43,756 nucleotides of DNA from Candidatus Woesebacteria bacterium GW2011_GWB1_33_38 (GTDB lineage: Bacteria; Patescibacteriota; Microgenomatia; UBA8517): NCBI GenBank assembly GCA_000990005.1, contig LBPF01000010.1:1-43756 (forward strand). Reading direction: 5' to 3'. Positions 8,706 to 18,392 of the stretch are shown here, one piece after another. Positions within the stretch are counted from its first letter, which is position 1. The number at the start of each line of letters is the position of its first letter. Both the position numbers and the translations under genes were made by a program. Below the pieces are notes generated by a model. That model was given only the letters and a program-made list of their open reading frames with translations, had not been told where the DNA came from and did not search any database.

Positions 8706-8870
8706 GGAGCGATAGTGAAAGATAGCTAATGACGCTACATTTGGGAACACCTGGCGTATTTTAAATACTGATTAATATAGATGCTGTAGGACTTTATATT
8801 TTTATAAAGTAAGGGGTGGAGCTATATTAATAAACCCAGAATGAGAGTTCAAATCTCTCCCGCTCCGCCA
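8706..8870 (+). ncRNA. tRNA-like RNA (~165 nt), unassigned
   Basis: GGAGCG (8706-8711) pairs with CGCTCC (8861-8866), then G-CCA; T-arm GAGAG-TTCAAAT-CTCTC (8843-8859); 10-bp ATTAATATAG/CTATATTAAT (8771-8780/8822-8831); 8-bp ACTTTATA-TTTT-TATAAAGT (8791-8810); TTTGGG/CCCAGA (8740-8745/8835-8840). Confidence 0.65.
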
Positions 8871-9157
8871 TGATGTATGAAAAAATTGTTTTAACTGGAG
8901 GCTGTTTTGATATTCTCCATATTGGACATATTAAGTTTTTGAAGAAAGCTAAAAGTTTTGGAGATTATTTAATAGTTCTTTTGGAATCTGATGAAAATAT
9001 TAAAAAATTAAAAGGCAAAGACAAACCTATTTTTAGTTTAAAAGAAAGAATAACAATTTTAAAACCAATTAAATATGTAGATAAAATAATTGTTGTAGCT
9101 AAAAATCCCACTCATGAAACTTATTTAAAATTAATAAAAGACTGTGGGGAAGATTAA
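8870..9157 (+). CDS. Nucleotidyltransferase (RfaE/TagD-like cytidylyltransferase fold), C-terminally truncated
   Basis: VLTGGCFDILHIGHIKFLKKAKSFGDYLIVLLESDENIKKLKGKDKPIFSLKERITIL; stops at 95 aa. Confidence 0.65.
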   Translation: MMYEKIVLTGGCFDILHIGHIKFLKKAKSFGDYLIVLLESDENIKKLKGKDKPIFSLKERITILKPIKYVDKIIVVAKNPTHETYLKLIKDCGED

Positions 9158-9205
9158 TAATTAATAGTTGAAAGTTAAGAACTAAATATTAAAAAGGGGC
9201 AAAAA

Positions 9206-9310
9206 TTATTTAAGTACCAAGAAGTAAATTACTGAAAACACTATTAGTAAAAATCCATAAATATATATAGCCTTTATATTTATCTCAGTCAGATCAAATT
9301 TGTTTTTCAT
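9206..9310 (-). CDS. Possible 34-aa single-TM microprotein
   Basis: MKNKFDLTEINIKAIYIYGFLLIVFSVIYFLVLK*. Confidence 0.25.
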   Translation of the reverse strand: MKNKFDLTEINIKAIYIYGFLLIVFSVIYFLVLK

Positions 9311-9556
9311 ACGTTTCGTAAATTTATTGCTATAACCAAAGACATAATAGCAAAAACAGTGTCGGCAATCAACAATGAAATTGACAATTTATTGTCTTTA
9401 TTCAAAAACGGAGAAATAATTATTATTGCACCCAGCCGACCAGCTGAAAGGTTAATAAAAAGATCTGAAATTGAAGAAATTATAGCAGTATTTAAACTTG
9501 AAGGCATACGAAAAATTATACCAAATCTGAGGAAAGAAGGAAGGATAAGATGATAA

Positions 9557-9940
9557 TTAATAATCTTTAACTTTAATGAGAAGTTCTTCAACTAATGGAG
9601 GAAAATATTTCAGGTCTTTATAGACACTTCTTGCTTCATCTTCTTTATAAGTATGAGCAGTAGTATTTCTATCTGCCAAAAATTTAAACCAGATTTCAGG
9701 ATCATTTATAATACCTAAATTGGCTGAATCTCTAATAATTGTTTTTACTCCACGAGAGGTATCAACACGATTCTCAATCAATACTTCCTGCATAAGTTTC
9801 CATGAAAGTTCAAAAGTAAATTCGAATCTTTGTATCGAAGCATCTTGATTGACAATATTTTCTGATGGGAGGACGAGAACTTCTTTTAATTTTTCAAGTG
9901 CTTTCTTCAAATCGTTATTAATAGATTCTCTCTTTGTCAT
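9557..9940 (-). CDS. HEPN-like nucleotidyltransferase substrate-binding protein (HI0074 family)
   Basis: IQRFEFTFELSWKLMQEVL...FLADRNTTAHTYKEDEA. Confidence 0.85.
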   Translation of the reverse strand: MTKRESINNDLKKALEKLKEVLVLPSENIVNQDASIQRFEFTFELSWKLMQEVLIENRVDTSRGVKTIIRDSANLGIINDPEIWFKFLADRNTTAHTYKEDEARSVYKDLKYFPPLVEELLIKVKDY

Positions 9941-9944
9941 AAAA

Positions 9945-10241
9945 TCAATTTAAATATATCACATTTTGCATAGCAGCTTTTCTAAAATTATCAGCCACCT
10001 TAGAAAAATCAACTATATCAACTTTATAGGGAATATCTGATTGATCAAAACCCTCTTCTAGATCCATTTTTGTTGTTACTGGAATTTCATCTTGCGACTG
10101 TATTCCAAGATCGATATCACTGAATTTTCTATTTTTTCCACTTGCTCTTGAACCAAATATAAAAACTTTTACACCTTTAGGATCTATATACTTAAAAACT
10201 ATTTTTTTTACTTCATTCTTTAGCACAGGATCAATAGTCAT
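9945..10241 (-). CDS. MNT-type minimal nucleotidyltransferase
   Basis: VKVFIFGSRASGKNRKFSDIDLGIQ (GSx10DxD); start set to ATG 10241, 6 nt after TGCTATAAT. Confidence 0.85.
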   Translation of the reverse strand: MTIDPVLKNEVKKIVFKYIDPKGVKVFIFGSRASGKNRKFSDIDLGIQSQDEIPVTTKMDLEEGFDQSDIPYKVDIVDFSKVADNFRKAAMQNVIYLN

Positions 10242-10307
10242 ATTAAAATTATAGCATAATTTGTTTTGTGAAAAGACTTTCTTGTTGCACAAGATACTTC
10301 ACGCACT

Positions 10308-11270
10308 ATGCTTATAGTAAGTACTGCCATGGAACAACATCCTATACCACAACAAATAAGCTCGTATCAATTTAAATTGGTGGGGGATATGACTTTAAAG
10401 CAGTTTTTTCAGGTAGCTGGTGGTGTTGTTGTTTCTTTAATTTTTTACTCTACCCCACTTCATGGTTTAATAAAATGGCCGTTAATTTTACTTTCTGCCG
10501 GTCTTGGTGCCGCAATGGCCTTTTTGCCATTTCAAGAAAGACCTTTAGAAAAATGGATTATTGCTTTTTTCAGAAGTATTTATTCACCTACATTGTATTC
10601 TTGGAAAAAAACAGAAAAACCTGTAATTTTTTTTACAGAAACTGCGGTTACGCCAACAATTGGAGCTGTTCCCGTTGGACAATCAACCACAGAACCAAAC
10701 ACCAAAAAACTTGAAGAGGCAGAAAAAACATTTCTTTCAAAGCTTGGTTCTTTATGGTCTGTTGGTTCACCACCGTCTATTGCTATACCTATTGTTGCAC
10801 CAATCACTGTTCCTGTTCCAGTTCCCCAACAAATACCAACTGTCATAGCCCATACTGCTCCCAAACTTGTTGTTGAAGAGTCGGGTCAAATAAAAAATAA
10901 CGATTTGACTGTTACTGAAATTTCTGTTTCTAAGGTGGAGGAAAAAGAAATCACAACTAATCCTGCAGAATTTTCAATTGACGCAGCACCACCAGCACCA
11001 CCTACAGTTATAAATACCGTTGTCGGTCAAGTGATGGATATGGACAGAAAAATTATTGAGGGAGCAATTTTAGAAATTAAAGATGCAAATGGAAGGCCAG
11101 TTAGAGCTTTAAAAAGCAACAAGGCAGGACACTTCATAATTGTTACTCCATTACAAAATGGTAAATATGAAATATCAACAGAAAAAGATGGATTTACTTT
11201 TGAACCTGTTAGTTTTGAAACAAAGGGAGAAATAATTCCAGCAATAGCAATACGAGGAGTTAGAAATTAG
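10308..11270 (+). CDS. PrgI-family protein with C-terminal carboxypeptidase-regulatory-like domain
   Basis: HPIPQQISSYQFKLVGDMTLKQFFQVAGG...PLEKWIIAFFRSIYSPTLYSWKK is PrgI-like; C-terminal VVGQVMDMDRKIIEGAILEIKDANGRPVRALKSNKAGHF. Confidence 0.75.
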   Translation: MLIVSTAMEQHPIPQQISSYQFKLVGDMTLKQFFQVAGGVVVSLIFYSTPLHGLIKWPLILLSAGLGAAMAFLPFQERPLEKWIIAFFRSIYSPTLYSWKKTEKPVIFFTETAVTPTIGAVPVGQSTTEPNTKKLEEAEKTFLSKLGSLWSVGSPPSIAIPIVAPITVPVPVPQQIPTVIAHTAPKLVVEESGQIKNNDLTVTEISVSKVEEKEITTNPAEFSIDAAPPAPPTVINTVVGQVMDMDRKIIEGAILEIKDANGRPVRALKSNKAGHFIIVTPLQNGKYEISTEKDGFTFEPVSFETKGEIIPAIAIRGVRN

Positions 11271-11285
11271 AAAACAGAAATTAGT

Positions 11286-11981
11286 ATGAATAACAAACAA
11301 GACATTAAACAAAAAATTAAAAATTTGGTTAGCAAGATTCCATATTTTGGTACTCCTGATATGCCGTTGAGATCAACCACTCAAGATCATTTGCCAATTG
11401 CAGATATTAAAGATGACATTGTTTTGTTTAAAGATGGGGGAGCATCAATAGTTTTAGAATCTTCTTCTTTAAATTTTGGTCTTTTGTCTGAAAAGGAACA
11501 ACAAGCAGTTGTTGCTGCTTTTGCAGCATTAATCAACTCATTATCATTTTCCATGCAAATAGTTGTCAGGACTCAGAGAAAAGATATCTCAGGTTATATT
11601 AACTTTTTTGATAGAGAGTCAGCAAAGATCGTAAACCCCAAGTTAAAAGCGATTACAGAAGACTACAGACACTTTATAACAGACTCCATCAAGAAAAAAA
11701 CTGTTCTTGGAAAAAGGTTTTTTATTGTCATACCTTTTAGTGCTTTGGAATTAGGTGTAACTAAGTCTGCACAATCCATATTTAAAAAGGGTCCACTTCC
11801 ATTTCCAAAAGATTATGTAATGAAGAAGGCAAAGATAACGCTTTTCCCAAAAAGAGATCACCTTATAAGACAGGCGGGGAGACTAGGATTAAGACTCAAA
11901 CAGTTAACAACCAATGAACTTATAGATTTATATTATGGAATTAATAATCCAGAACCACCAGCAGTTAAAAAAGATATATAG
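11286..11981 (+). CDS. TraC/VirB4 N-terminal-like accessory protein
   Basis: LPIADIKDDIVLFKDGGASIVLESSSLNFGLLSEKEQQAVVAAFAALINSL; lies immediately upstream of VirB4. Confidence 0.6.
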   Translation: MNNKQDIKQKIKNLVSKIPYFGTPDMPLRSTTQDHLPIADIKDDIVLFKDGGASIVLESSSLNFGLLSEKEQQAVVAAFAALINSLSFSMQIVVRTQRKDISGYINFFDRESAKIVNPKLKAITEDYRHFITDSIKKKTVLGKRFFIVIPFSALELGVTKSAQSIFKKGPLPFPKDYVMKKAKITLFPKRDHLIRQAGRLGLRLKQLTTNELIDLYYGINNPEPPAVKKDI

Positions 11982-11994
11982 TGATTAGTAAATA

Positions 11995-14900
11995 GTGATT
12001 AGTAAAAACATGCAAAACGACAACAAAACAAACACAACAAAAATAACACCAGAATCACAAAACACAGACATAGTTAAACCTGTCATTCAAAACCCTGTGG
12101 CCATGGTTGAAAGTGGAGAAATGCAACTTCATGACGTAATTGCACCAAATGATGTTGAGGTTGATTTTGATTTTGTTAAAGTCAATAACGTCTACTACAG
12201 AACCTTGTTTGTTGCAGGCTATCCAAGGTTTGTTGCTCCTGGCTGGCTTGAGCCAGTTGTTAATTTTAATAGCTCTTTGGATATTTCTTTTTATGTTTAT
12301 CCCGTCCAGGGGAAATCCGTACTTGATGACTTGCGCCGTAAAATTGCAGAAATGGAGGCTGAAATTTCAACGGATATTGAAAGAGGAAGAATAGTTGACC
12401 CTTCAACAACAGCAAAACTAGAAGATGCTAGAGCCTTACAAGAACAACTTGTTAAAGGAATTGAAAGGTACTATGAATTTTCATTTTATATAACAATTCC
12501 TGCCAATTCAGTTGATGAGTTAAATAATATCAGTCGTCAAATTGATTCACTCTTAGGTTCTTTATTAATTATTGCCAAACACGCATCACTTGATCAAAGA
12601 GAAGGATTTTTAGCATCAGCTCCATATGGACAAGACAGATTATCAATTACCAGAAACATGGATACTACATCGGTTGCTACTACTTTTCCATTTACATCAG
12701 CAGAACTTTCGTCTGACAGGGGAGTTTTGTATGGAATTAATTCCCAAAATGAGTCCTTTATTATCTTTGACAGGTTCTCTTTAGAGAATGGGAACATGAC
12801 TGTCTTTGCCACTTCGGGCGCGGGAAAGTCAACGAATTTTTCATGTCCTATTTTATATCAAGATCAAAAAGGAAATACTAAACATGGGAAAATTGGTGAA
12901 ATGATAGAAGAAATTATTAAAAAAGGAAAACTTGAACAAATAGAAAAAGATATCGAAGGTGTTTACAATCCTAACATTAAAGTTTTTGCCTTTGATAAAA
13001 ACCTAAAAGGAAAATGGTCTGATGTAACCATTGCGGCAAGAAAAGTATCTCCAAAATATTTATACAAAATGGAAACGAGAAGCGGGAGAAAAGTTACCAT
13101 TACGAAAGACCACTGTTTAGTGTGCCTTAAAGATGGAAATGTTGTTACAACTAAAGGAGATATTGTTCAAATAGGAAATTATTTACCTGTTCCACGACAA
13201 GTCAAACAATCTGAAATAAGATTTGATAATGCCTATAGTGAAGAACTTTTAACACTCCTTGGATTGTTTACCAGCGAGGGACATATTGGAAAAAGAGTAT
13301 CAATCTCCAATACCGACAATAAAATTTTAGAATTGATTGCTAGGGCATCAAAATATCTATGTTTGGACATCTCACCAATTTATAATTACCCATCTAAAAC
13401 TCAAGTTAGAGGATATTATTTTAAAAACAAAGGTTTACTTAGATTAATAAAAGATATCGCGGGCGATGGAAAATCAGGTACAAAAAGAGTACCATTCCCA
13501 ATTTTTAGTCTTTCAGACAAACAAATATCAATATATTTAAAAGCATATTTTGAGGGCGACGGCGGAGCTGAAAGTCATGAAATTACAGCAACAACCAAGT
13601 CTGAAAATCTGGCATCAGATCTGGCATATTTATTATTACGCTTTGGAATTATTGCCAGAATCCATAGTAAGATTAAATCTGCAACAAACACCGTTGCAAA
13701 AATAAAAAGAGAATATTATCAAATTTCAATATCAGGCCAAGATAATATTAGAAAATATATTGATGAAATAGGATTTATTACTAAAGAAAAAAACGACAAG
13801 GCTTTAAAACTTCTCAAAAAATCGAACACAAATTTTGATGTTGTTCCTGAATTACAAAGTATTTTCAAAGAAATCTATGATGAACTTTACAATTCAGAAA
13901 TTCCAGCCCCTAAAAACTTTTCTGAAGTTAAGCTTGGAATATTTAAACCATCAAGGGAAAAACTTTTAAAAATAATCTCTGGAATAAAAAATAGAATTTA
14001 TGAAATAGAAAGTTTAGAAGGAGACGGGATTTCAAAACTAACTGCCCTTCCAACAGTTCAGCAAATAATTGAGAAGGGGAAAGATAAAAGATTAAACACA
14101 CTTCTTTGGAAAAGTTTAGATCATTCATGGAAAACGATGAGAAACGGCATACCACCTTACACAAAAAATGCATTAATTGCGGCAAACATTACGCACGGAT
14201 ATGATATTGAAATAGATGAGGTGGGACGAGCTTTATATAGGTCATTCAAATTTACAGGAGTTTCACTAGAAAAATATGATTCTCCCCTTTGGGAATCAAC
14301 ACTTTACAGACATGCAAATGCCCAGTATGAAAAGTTATTAAAAGCAAGAGATTATATAACCAAAATCTTTAGCAAAAAATTAAGTTCTTTAAAGAAAATA
14401 AAAGAGAAGGTAGAATGGCTGGAAACATTAGCAAAATCTGATCTTTATTGGGATGAAATTATAAAAATTACTAAAGTTAAATCAAAACATCCTTACGTTT
14501 ACGATTTACAAGTAAACGACTCAGTGTTTTTGGCAGGCTATGGTGGTATGTTTATTCATAACTCCTACTTTGTTAAACTCGAGGCTGTTAGATCTTTAAT
14601 GGTTGGAACTGAGGCAATAATTTTAGATCCTGAAGCAGAGTATAAAGCTCTTTGTGAAGCAGTTGGTGGTGAGTATATTGCCTTTTCATTTAACTCTCCT
14701 GCAAAAATTAATCCATTTGATTTAGCTCAAATCAGAGAAGAAGGAGAAAACCAATTAGGGCTTAAAATTTTATCACTTCACTCTTTAATGAAAGTTATTA
14801 TGGGTCAAATATCTCCAACACAGGAAGCAATGCTTGATCGAGCTTTAATTTTAACTTACAAAGCAAAAGGAATTACAAACGATCCAGAAACACAAACTAA

Positions 14901-15582
14901 AGAACCACCATTAATTGAAGATCTTTATAAGACCCTAATAGGAATGGAGGTTCCTGATGCTCTTGACTTAGCAGCTCGTTTGGAAAAATTTGTCAGAGGA
15001 AGTTTCCAAGGAATATTTGATAAACAAACAAATATAAACCTTAATAATCCCTTTACAGTTTTTTCAGTTAAAGACTTACAAGATGCTCTAAGACCCATTG
15101 CTATGTTTATGATCCTTGACTACATCTGGACTAGAGTTAAAAAAGATATAAAAAGAAGAATATTAATTGTTGATGAGGCGTGGCATATGATGAGATATCC
15201 TGATACTGCACAATTTCTTTGGTCTGTTGTCAAGAGGGCCAGAAAATACTATCTGGGACTCACTACAATCACTCAAGATGTTGAGGACTTCCTAAGTCAG
15301 GACATAGGAAAGGCAATTGTTACCAATAGCGCATTAAGGCTTCTATTAAAACAGTCGCCGGCTGCAATTGATAAAATTGGAGATCTTTTCTACTTGTCTC
15401 AAGGAGAAAAACAATTACTTTTGGCTGCAAATGTAGGAGAGGGAATATTCTTTGCAGGACCACACCATGCACCAATTAGAGTTGTTGCTTCTGAGGAAGA
15501 ACATAAACTTATAAATACTAAACCACAAGATTCACCACAAGGGACCATGCCAAATTTAAAAGCATGGAATAAGGAGGCATAA
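11995..15582 (+). CDS. virB4: VirB4/TraC-type secretion ATPase containing an intein
   Basis: Split Walker A SGAGKS / SYFVKLEAVRSL; Walker B ILIVDEAWHMM. Probable start ATG 12010. Confidence 0.85.
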   Translation: MISKNMQNDNKTNTTKITPESQNTDIVKPVIQNPVAMVESGEMQLHDVIAPNDVEVDFDFVKVNNVYYRTLFVAGYPRFVAPGWLEPVVNFNSSLDISFYVYPVQGKSVLDDLRRKIAEMEAEISTDIERGRIVDPSTTAKLEDARALQEQLVKGIERYYEFSFYITIPANSVDELNNISRQIDSLLGSLLIIAKHASLDQREGFLASAPYGQDRLSITRNMDTTSVATTFPFTSAELSSDRGVLYGINSQNESFIIFDRFSLENGNMTVFATSGAGKSTNFSCPILYQDQKGNTKHGKIGEMIEEIIKKGKLEQIEKDIEGVYNPNIKVFAFDKNLKGKWSDVTIAARKVSPKYLYKMETRSGRKVTITKDHCLVCLKDGNVVTTKGDIVQIGNYLPVPRQVKQSEIRFDNAYSEELLTLLGLFTSEGHIGKRVSISNTDNKILELIARASKYLCLDISPIYNYPSKTQVRGYYFKNKGLLRLIKDIAGDGKSGTKRVPFPIFSLSDKQISIYLKAYFEGDGGAESHEITATTKSENLASDLAYLLLRFGIIARIHSKIKSATNTVAKIKREYYQISISGQDNIRKYIDEIGFITKEKNDKALKLLKKSNTNFDVVPELQSIFKEIYDELYNSEIPAPKNFSEVKLGIFKPSREKLLKIISGIKNRIYEIESLEGDGISKLTALPTVQQIIEKGKDKRLNTLLWKSLDHSWKTMRNGIPPYTKNALIAANITHGYDIEIDEVGRALYRSFKFTGVSLEKYDSPLWESTLYRHANAQYEKLLKARDYITKIFSKKLSSLKKIKEKVEWLETLAKSDLYWDEIIKITKVKSKHPYVYDLQVNDSVFLAGYGGMFIHNSYFVKLEAVRSLMVGTEAIILDPEAEYKALCEAVGGEYIAFSFNSPAKINPFDLAQIREEGENQLGLKILSLHSLMKVIMGQISPTQEAMLDRALILTYKAKGITNDPETQTKEPPLIEDLYKTLIGMEVPDALDLAARLEKFVRGSFQGIFDKQTNINLNNPFTVFSVKDLQDALRPIAMFMILDYIWTRVKKDIKRRILIVDEAWHMMRYPDTAQFLWSVVKRARKYYLGLTTITQDVEDFLSQDIGKAIVTNSALRLLLKQSPAAIDKIGDLFYLSQGEKQLLLAANVGEGIFFAGPHHAPIRVVASEEEHKLINTKPQDSPQGTMPNLKAWNKEA
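12844..14562 (+). mobile_element. Intein with LAGLIDADG homing endonuclease in the VirB4 P-loop
   Basis: N-terminal CPILYQDQKGNTKHGKIGEMIEE; ITKDHCLVCLKDG; LLGLFTSEG and YLKAYFEGDG motifs; C-terminal YVYDLQVNDSVFLAGYGGMFIHN|S. N-boundary could instead be Ser at 12829. Confidence 0.9.
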
Positions 15583-18392
15583 TGGCAAATAAAATATTAG
15601 CACAGTTACTCGAATTACCAATACCAGAAGATCAAACAAGAGAAAGTTTGAGATTTTTAGGCGATGAATTAAATTCAACCGACATCGGTACTGAAAAGTT
15701 TAAAAAAATAAAACTAAAACTTATTGATCTAGGAATACCTGAAGATACACCTGATAAATATTTTGGTATTGTTATTGAAAATTGGTATGAGAATTTTACA
15801 GAAGCTCCAGAATATGTAGCCCAAACACAAACGACTGTTTCAGAAAAAGCTAATGAAGATATTTTTAGAGATGCAGAATATAGAGAAAAAACAGCAAAAG
15901 AAGCCAGAGAGAGAGCAAAAACTGACGTTGATAGGGGGATTAAGAAACAACAAGAACTTTACGAACAATTTTTCAAAGGTAAAAAAGTTGTTGTTGTACC
16001 AACAGAAGAAATACCAACAGTTGAACTAACTAAAGAAGACAAAGAAAAATTATTTACAGCTTCGCAGGAGGCAAAGGAAAATCCTGCAGGAACTAGAGAT
16101 TTTGTTAAGGAGAAGATCGTAGAATCAGTTCAATCCTCGTCACCTGAATACCAAAAAGGCGTTACGGAGCCTGTCATTGAAAAAACAGCTGTCTCTATAA
16201 CTGAAAACCTACGAAGCACACCTGATTGGAAAACTCCAGATGAGATACCTAGCAAAATTCCTGTAATGAATCCTGTGTCTCCAATTGTGGCATTAACAAT
16301 GCTTGAAGATGCAAAACTAAAAGGATTAATTACAGATGAACAAGCAAGAAAAATGTCTGTTGAGATGGCCCAAAATTTTGCACTAGGACTTGAAGCAGAA
16401 AATACAATAAATTTTGCAGGGGCAAATGCAGTATTTGGACAAAATATTGCAGCATCATTCTATGGCCCTGCAGATGGACACGTTACACAATTTGAAATTG
16501 CAGAAAATCAAGAAGAACAAAGAGATGAAGGGGTAGAGTTAGATCTTGAAGGAATTTATGATAATGGTAAAAAATTCTATGATATTTGGAATAAAATCAG
16601 ATCAGGCACAACAACTACTGAAGAAGTAGTTTCAACTTCTTTAACTTACGTACCAACATATGCTCAACCCATCTATGCTACAACTGCAGCAAAAACAACA
16701 ACTGTTTTAGCAAAAGCTTTGCCAATCGTTGGAGGTGTTTATGGTTTTAGACAAGGAGCATTACTTTCACAATGGGCAAGAAGTGGCCAACCTTTAATTT
16801 CGGCGGGAAACCAGCAAATGTTAAGATTATTAACTTCACGAGCTGGAATCCAAGAAATCACTTCCGCTTCGATGTTAACTTTTTCAAAACCTTTTGTATT
16901 TCAAAGTGGAAAATTATCCTTAGTATTTGTAACTGGGGCAAATCAAGCAACAGGTGCACAGGTTGCAATGGGGGGAGTTAAGTTTGGTGAAAAATGGTTG
17001 GGATTAGTTGGAGCAAAAGGTGGTACTCAAGCTGTTGTTGGCACTGTAACAGCTCAAGCGGGGACAAAAATCGCTGTAGGCACTTCGAGTTTTTTAACAA
17101 AAGCGTTAACTTTTTTAGGAGGACTTGGCAGTTGGGCGACAGCAGGGCTTAGTTTCGTTGCGGGGTGGATACTCGGTAAAATAATTGAAAAAATAGATTG
17201 GACAAAGGTTAAAAAGTTTTTTAAGGAAGTATTGGGGCCATTACTTCTTGTTGGTGGGGGAATAATGTTTGGGGCGCCAGTATTGGGACTAGCTGCTGGG
17301 GGATTAGCTTTTGGTGTTGCTAGGGGGGCAACACTAGCTGGAATTGGGGCAGGAATCTGGGGATTTTTTGGTGCAATTGGTTCTGCTTTTATAATTTCAA
17401 TTAGTACGCCAATAATTATCACACTTTTAGTTCTCCCACCCCTTGTTGCTTTTATAATGCTAGTTATAAATAACAGTGCCTACATGGTCCCACCAGGACC
17501 AAGTTCTGGTTCTGGAGGAATAACCTCGTCTTACATAGAAGTTATTAAAACACCTAATCCTCCTGGTCCATTTGAAAATTCAGAATTACCTTTAACAGTG
17601 GAATATACGATCACAATTAAGGCCAAAAGAGGCAATCTTACAAATGTTAGAATTTCTTACTCTTGCAATGTTACCAGTGAAACTTCTGAAATAAAATGTC
17701 CAAAGCCAGAACCCGACATCCCCACGACAATAGAGGGTGAGATATCACCAACATCACCTTCTTCTTTTACATACAAACATACTTATAGCGCAGGAGTTTT
17801 CGAAGATTCATTGATTACTGATACAATTATTGTTACAGCTGATACCCCAACAATTAAAAACGAGAAGGCTTCTGGATCAGCCTCCATTACTATTGGGGAT
17901 CCTCCTGACGAGTGTCCAAATGAAATGTGGCCAACTGATCATGGATTATTTATTTCCCAAGGTGCATATTCACCAGGAGGATTTACTCATAGCTCATCTG
18001 AAGCAATTGATATAGGAGTTGCATATGCTAGTGTATATGCAATCCATTCAGGAACTGTTGTTAGATCCAATTTTGATTCATGTTATGGAAATATAGTCGA
18101 GATAAAATCTCGTTGCGATAATAAAGATTTCATTAGTAGATATTCTCATCTTGAAGCATTAAATGTTAAAATTGACCAAGAAGTAACAAAAGGAAACACT
18201 ATTGGGCTAAGTGGAAAAACGGGATCATGTGTTTATGGTTTAACAGGGTTACATTTACATTTTGAATTTAAATACTGGCCAGATGGAAAACCAAGTTGGC
18301 CAAATAACCCCCCTTTCATGATGAAACCTTATATTCCTACAGATGTTCCTAGGGGTTGTTCGTCAATAGGAGAATGTAATGTATCATATTAA
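15582..18392 (+). CDS. Large membrane protein with C-terminal M23 (LytM) peptidase domain, secretion locus
   Basis: HSSSEAIDIG...YSHLEALNVKIDQEVTKGNTIGLSGKTG...GLHLHFEF; Gly-rich hydrophobic middle. Confidence 0.8.
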   Translation: MANKILAQLLELPIPEDQTRESLRFLGDELNSTDIGTEKFKKIKLKLIDLGIPEDTPDKYFGIVIENWYENFTEAPEYVAQTQTTVSEKANEDIFRDAEYREKTAKEARERAKTDVDRGIKKQQELYEQFFKGKKVVVVPTEEIPTVELTKEDKEKLFTASQEAKENPAGTRDFVKEKIVESVQSSSPEYQKGVTEPVIEKTAVSITENLRSTPDWKTPDEIPSKIPVMNPVSPIVALTMLEDAKLKGLITDEQARKMSVEMAQNFALGLEAENTINFAGANAVFGQNIAASFYGPADGHVTQFEIAENQEEQRDEGVELDLEGIYDNGKKFYDIWNKIRSGTTTTEEVVSTSLTYVPTYAQPIYATTAAKTTTVLAKALPIVGGVYGFRQGALLSQWARSGQPLISAGNQQMLRLLTSRAGIQEITSASMLTFSKPFVFQSGKLSLVFVTGANQATGAQVAMGGVKFGEKWLGLVGAKGGTQAVVGTVTAQAGTKIAVGTSSFLTKALTFLGGLGSWATAGLSFVAGWILGKIIEKIDWTKVKKFFKEVLGPLLLVGGGIMFGAPVLGLAAGGLAFGVARGATLAGIGAGIWGFFGAIGSAFIISISTPIIITLLVLPPLVAFIMLVINNSAYMVPPGPSSGSGGITSSYIEVIKTPNPPGPFENSELPLTVEYTITIKAKRGNLTNVRISYSCNVTSETSEIKCPKPEPDIPTTIEGEISPTSPSSFTYKHTYSAGVFEDSLITDTIIVTADTPTIKNEKASGSASITIGDPPDECPNEMWPTDHGLFISQGAYSPGGFTHSSSEAIDIGVAYASVYAIHSGTVVRSNFDSCYGNIVEIKSRCDNKDFISRYSHLEALNVKIDQEVTKGNTIGLSGKTGSCVYGLTGLHLHFEFKYWPDGKPSWPNNPPFMMKPYIPTDVPRGCSSIGECNVSY

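Noticed and set aside
8706-8870. Calling this RNA a canonical tRNA-Ser or tmRNA
   Set aside because: No 5-bp/7-nt anticodon arm or normal D-loop can be drawn, and it lacks G3-U70 and a recognisable tag ORF; left as unassigned.
9359-9553. 64-aa + ORF and 94-aa - ORF over the same DNA
   Set aside because: Mutually overlapping, no motif, no -10/start geometry; not enough to choose either.
17054-17422. Antisense ORF of 122 aa inside the 936-aa gene (and similar shadow ORFs, e.g. 40929-41270, 36949-37236, 22059-22358)
   Set aside because: They overlap strongly supported CDSs on the other strand and have low-complexity translations without motifs.
3815-18392. Conjugative element / ICE
   Set aside because: No relaxase, coupling protein, integrase or att repeats visible in this window.
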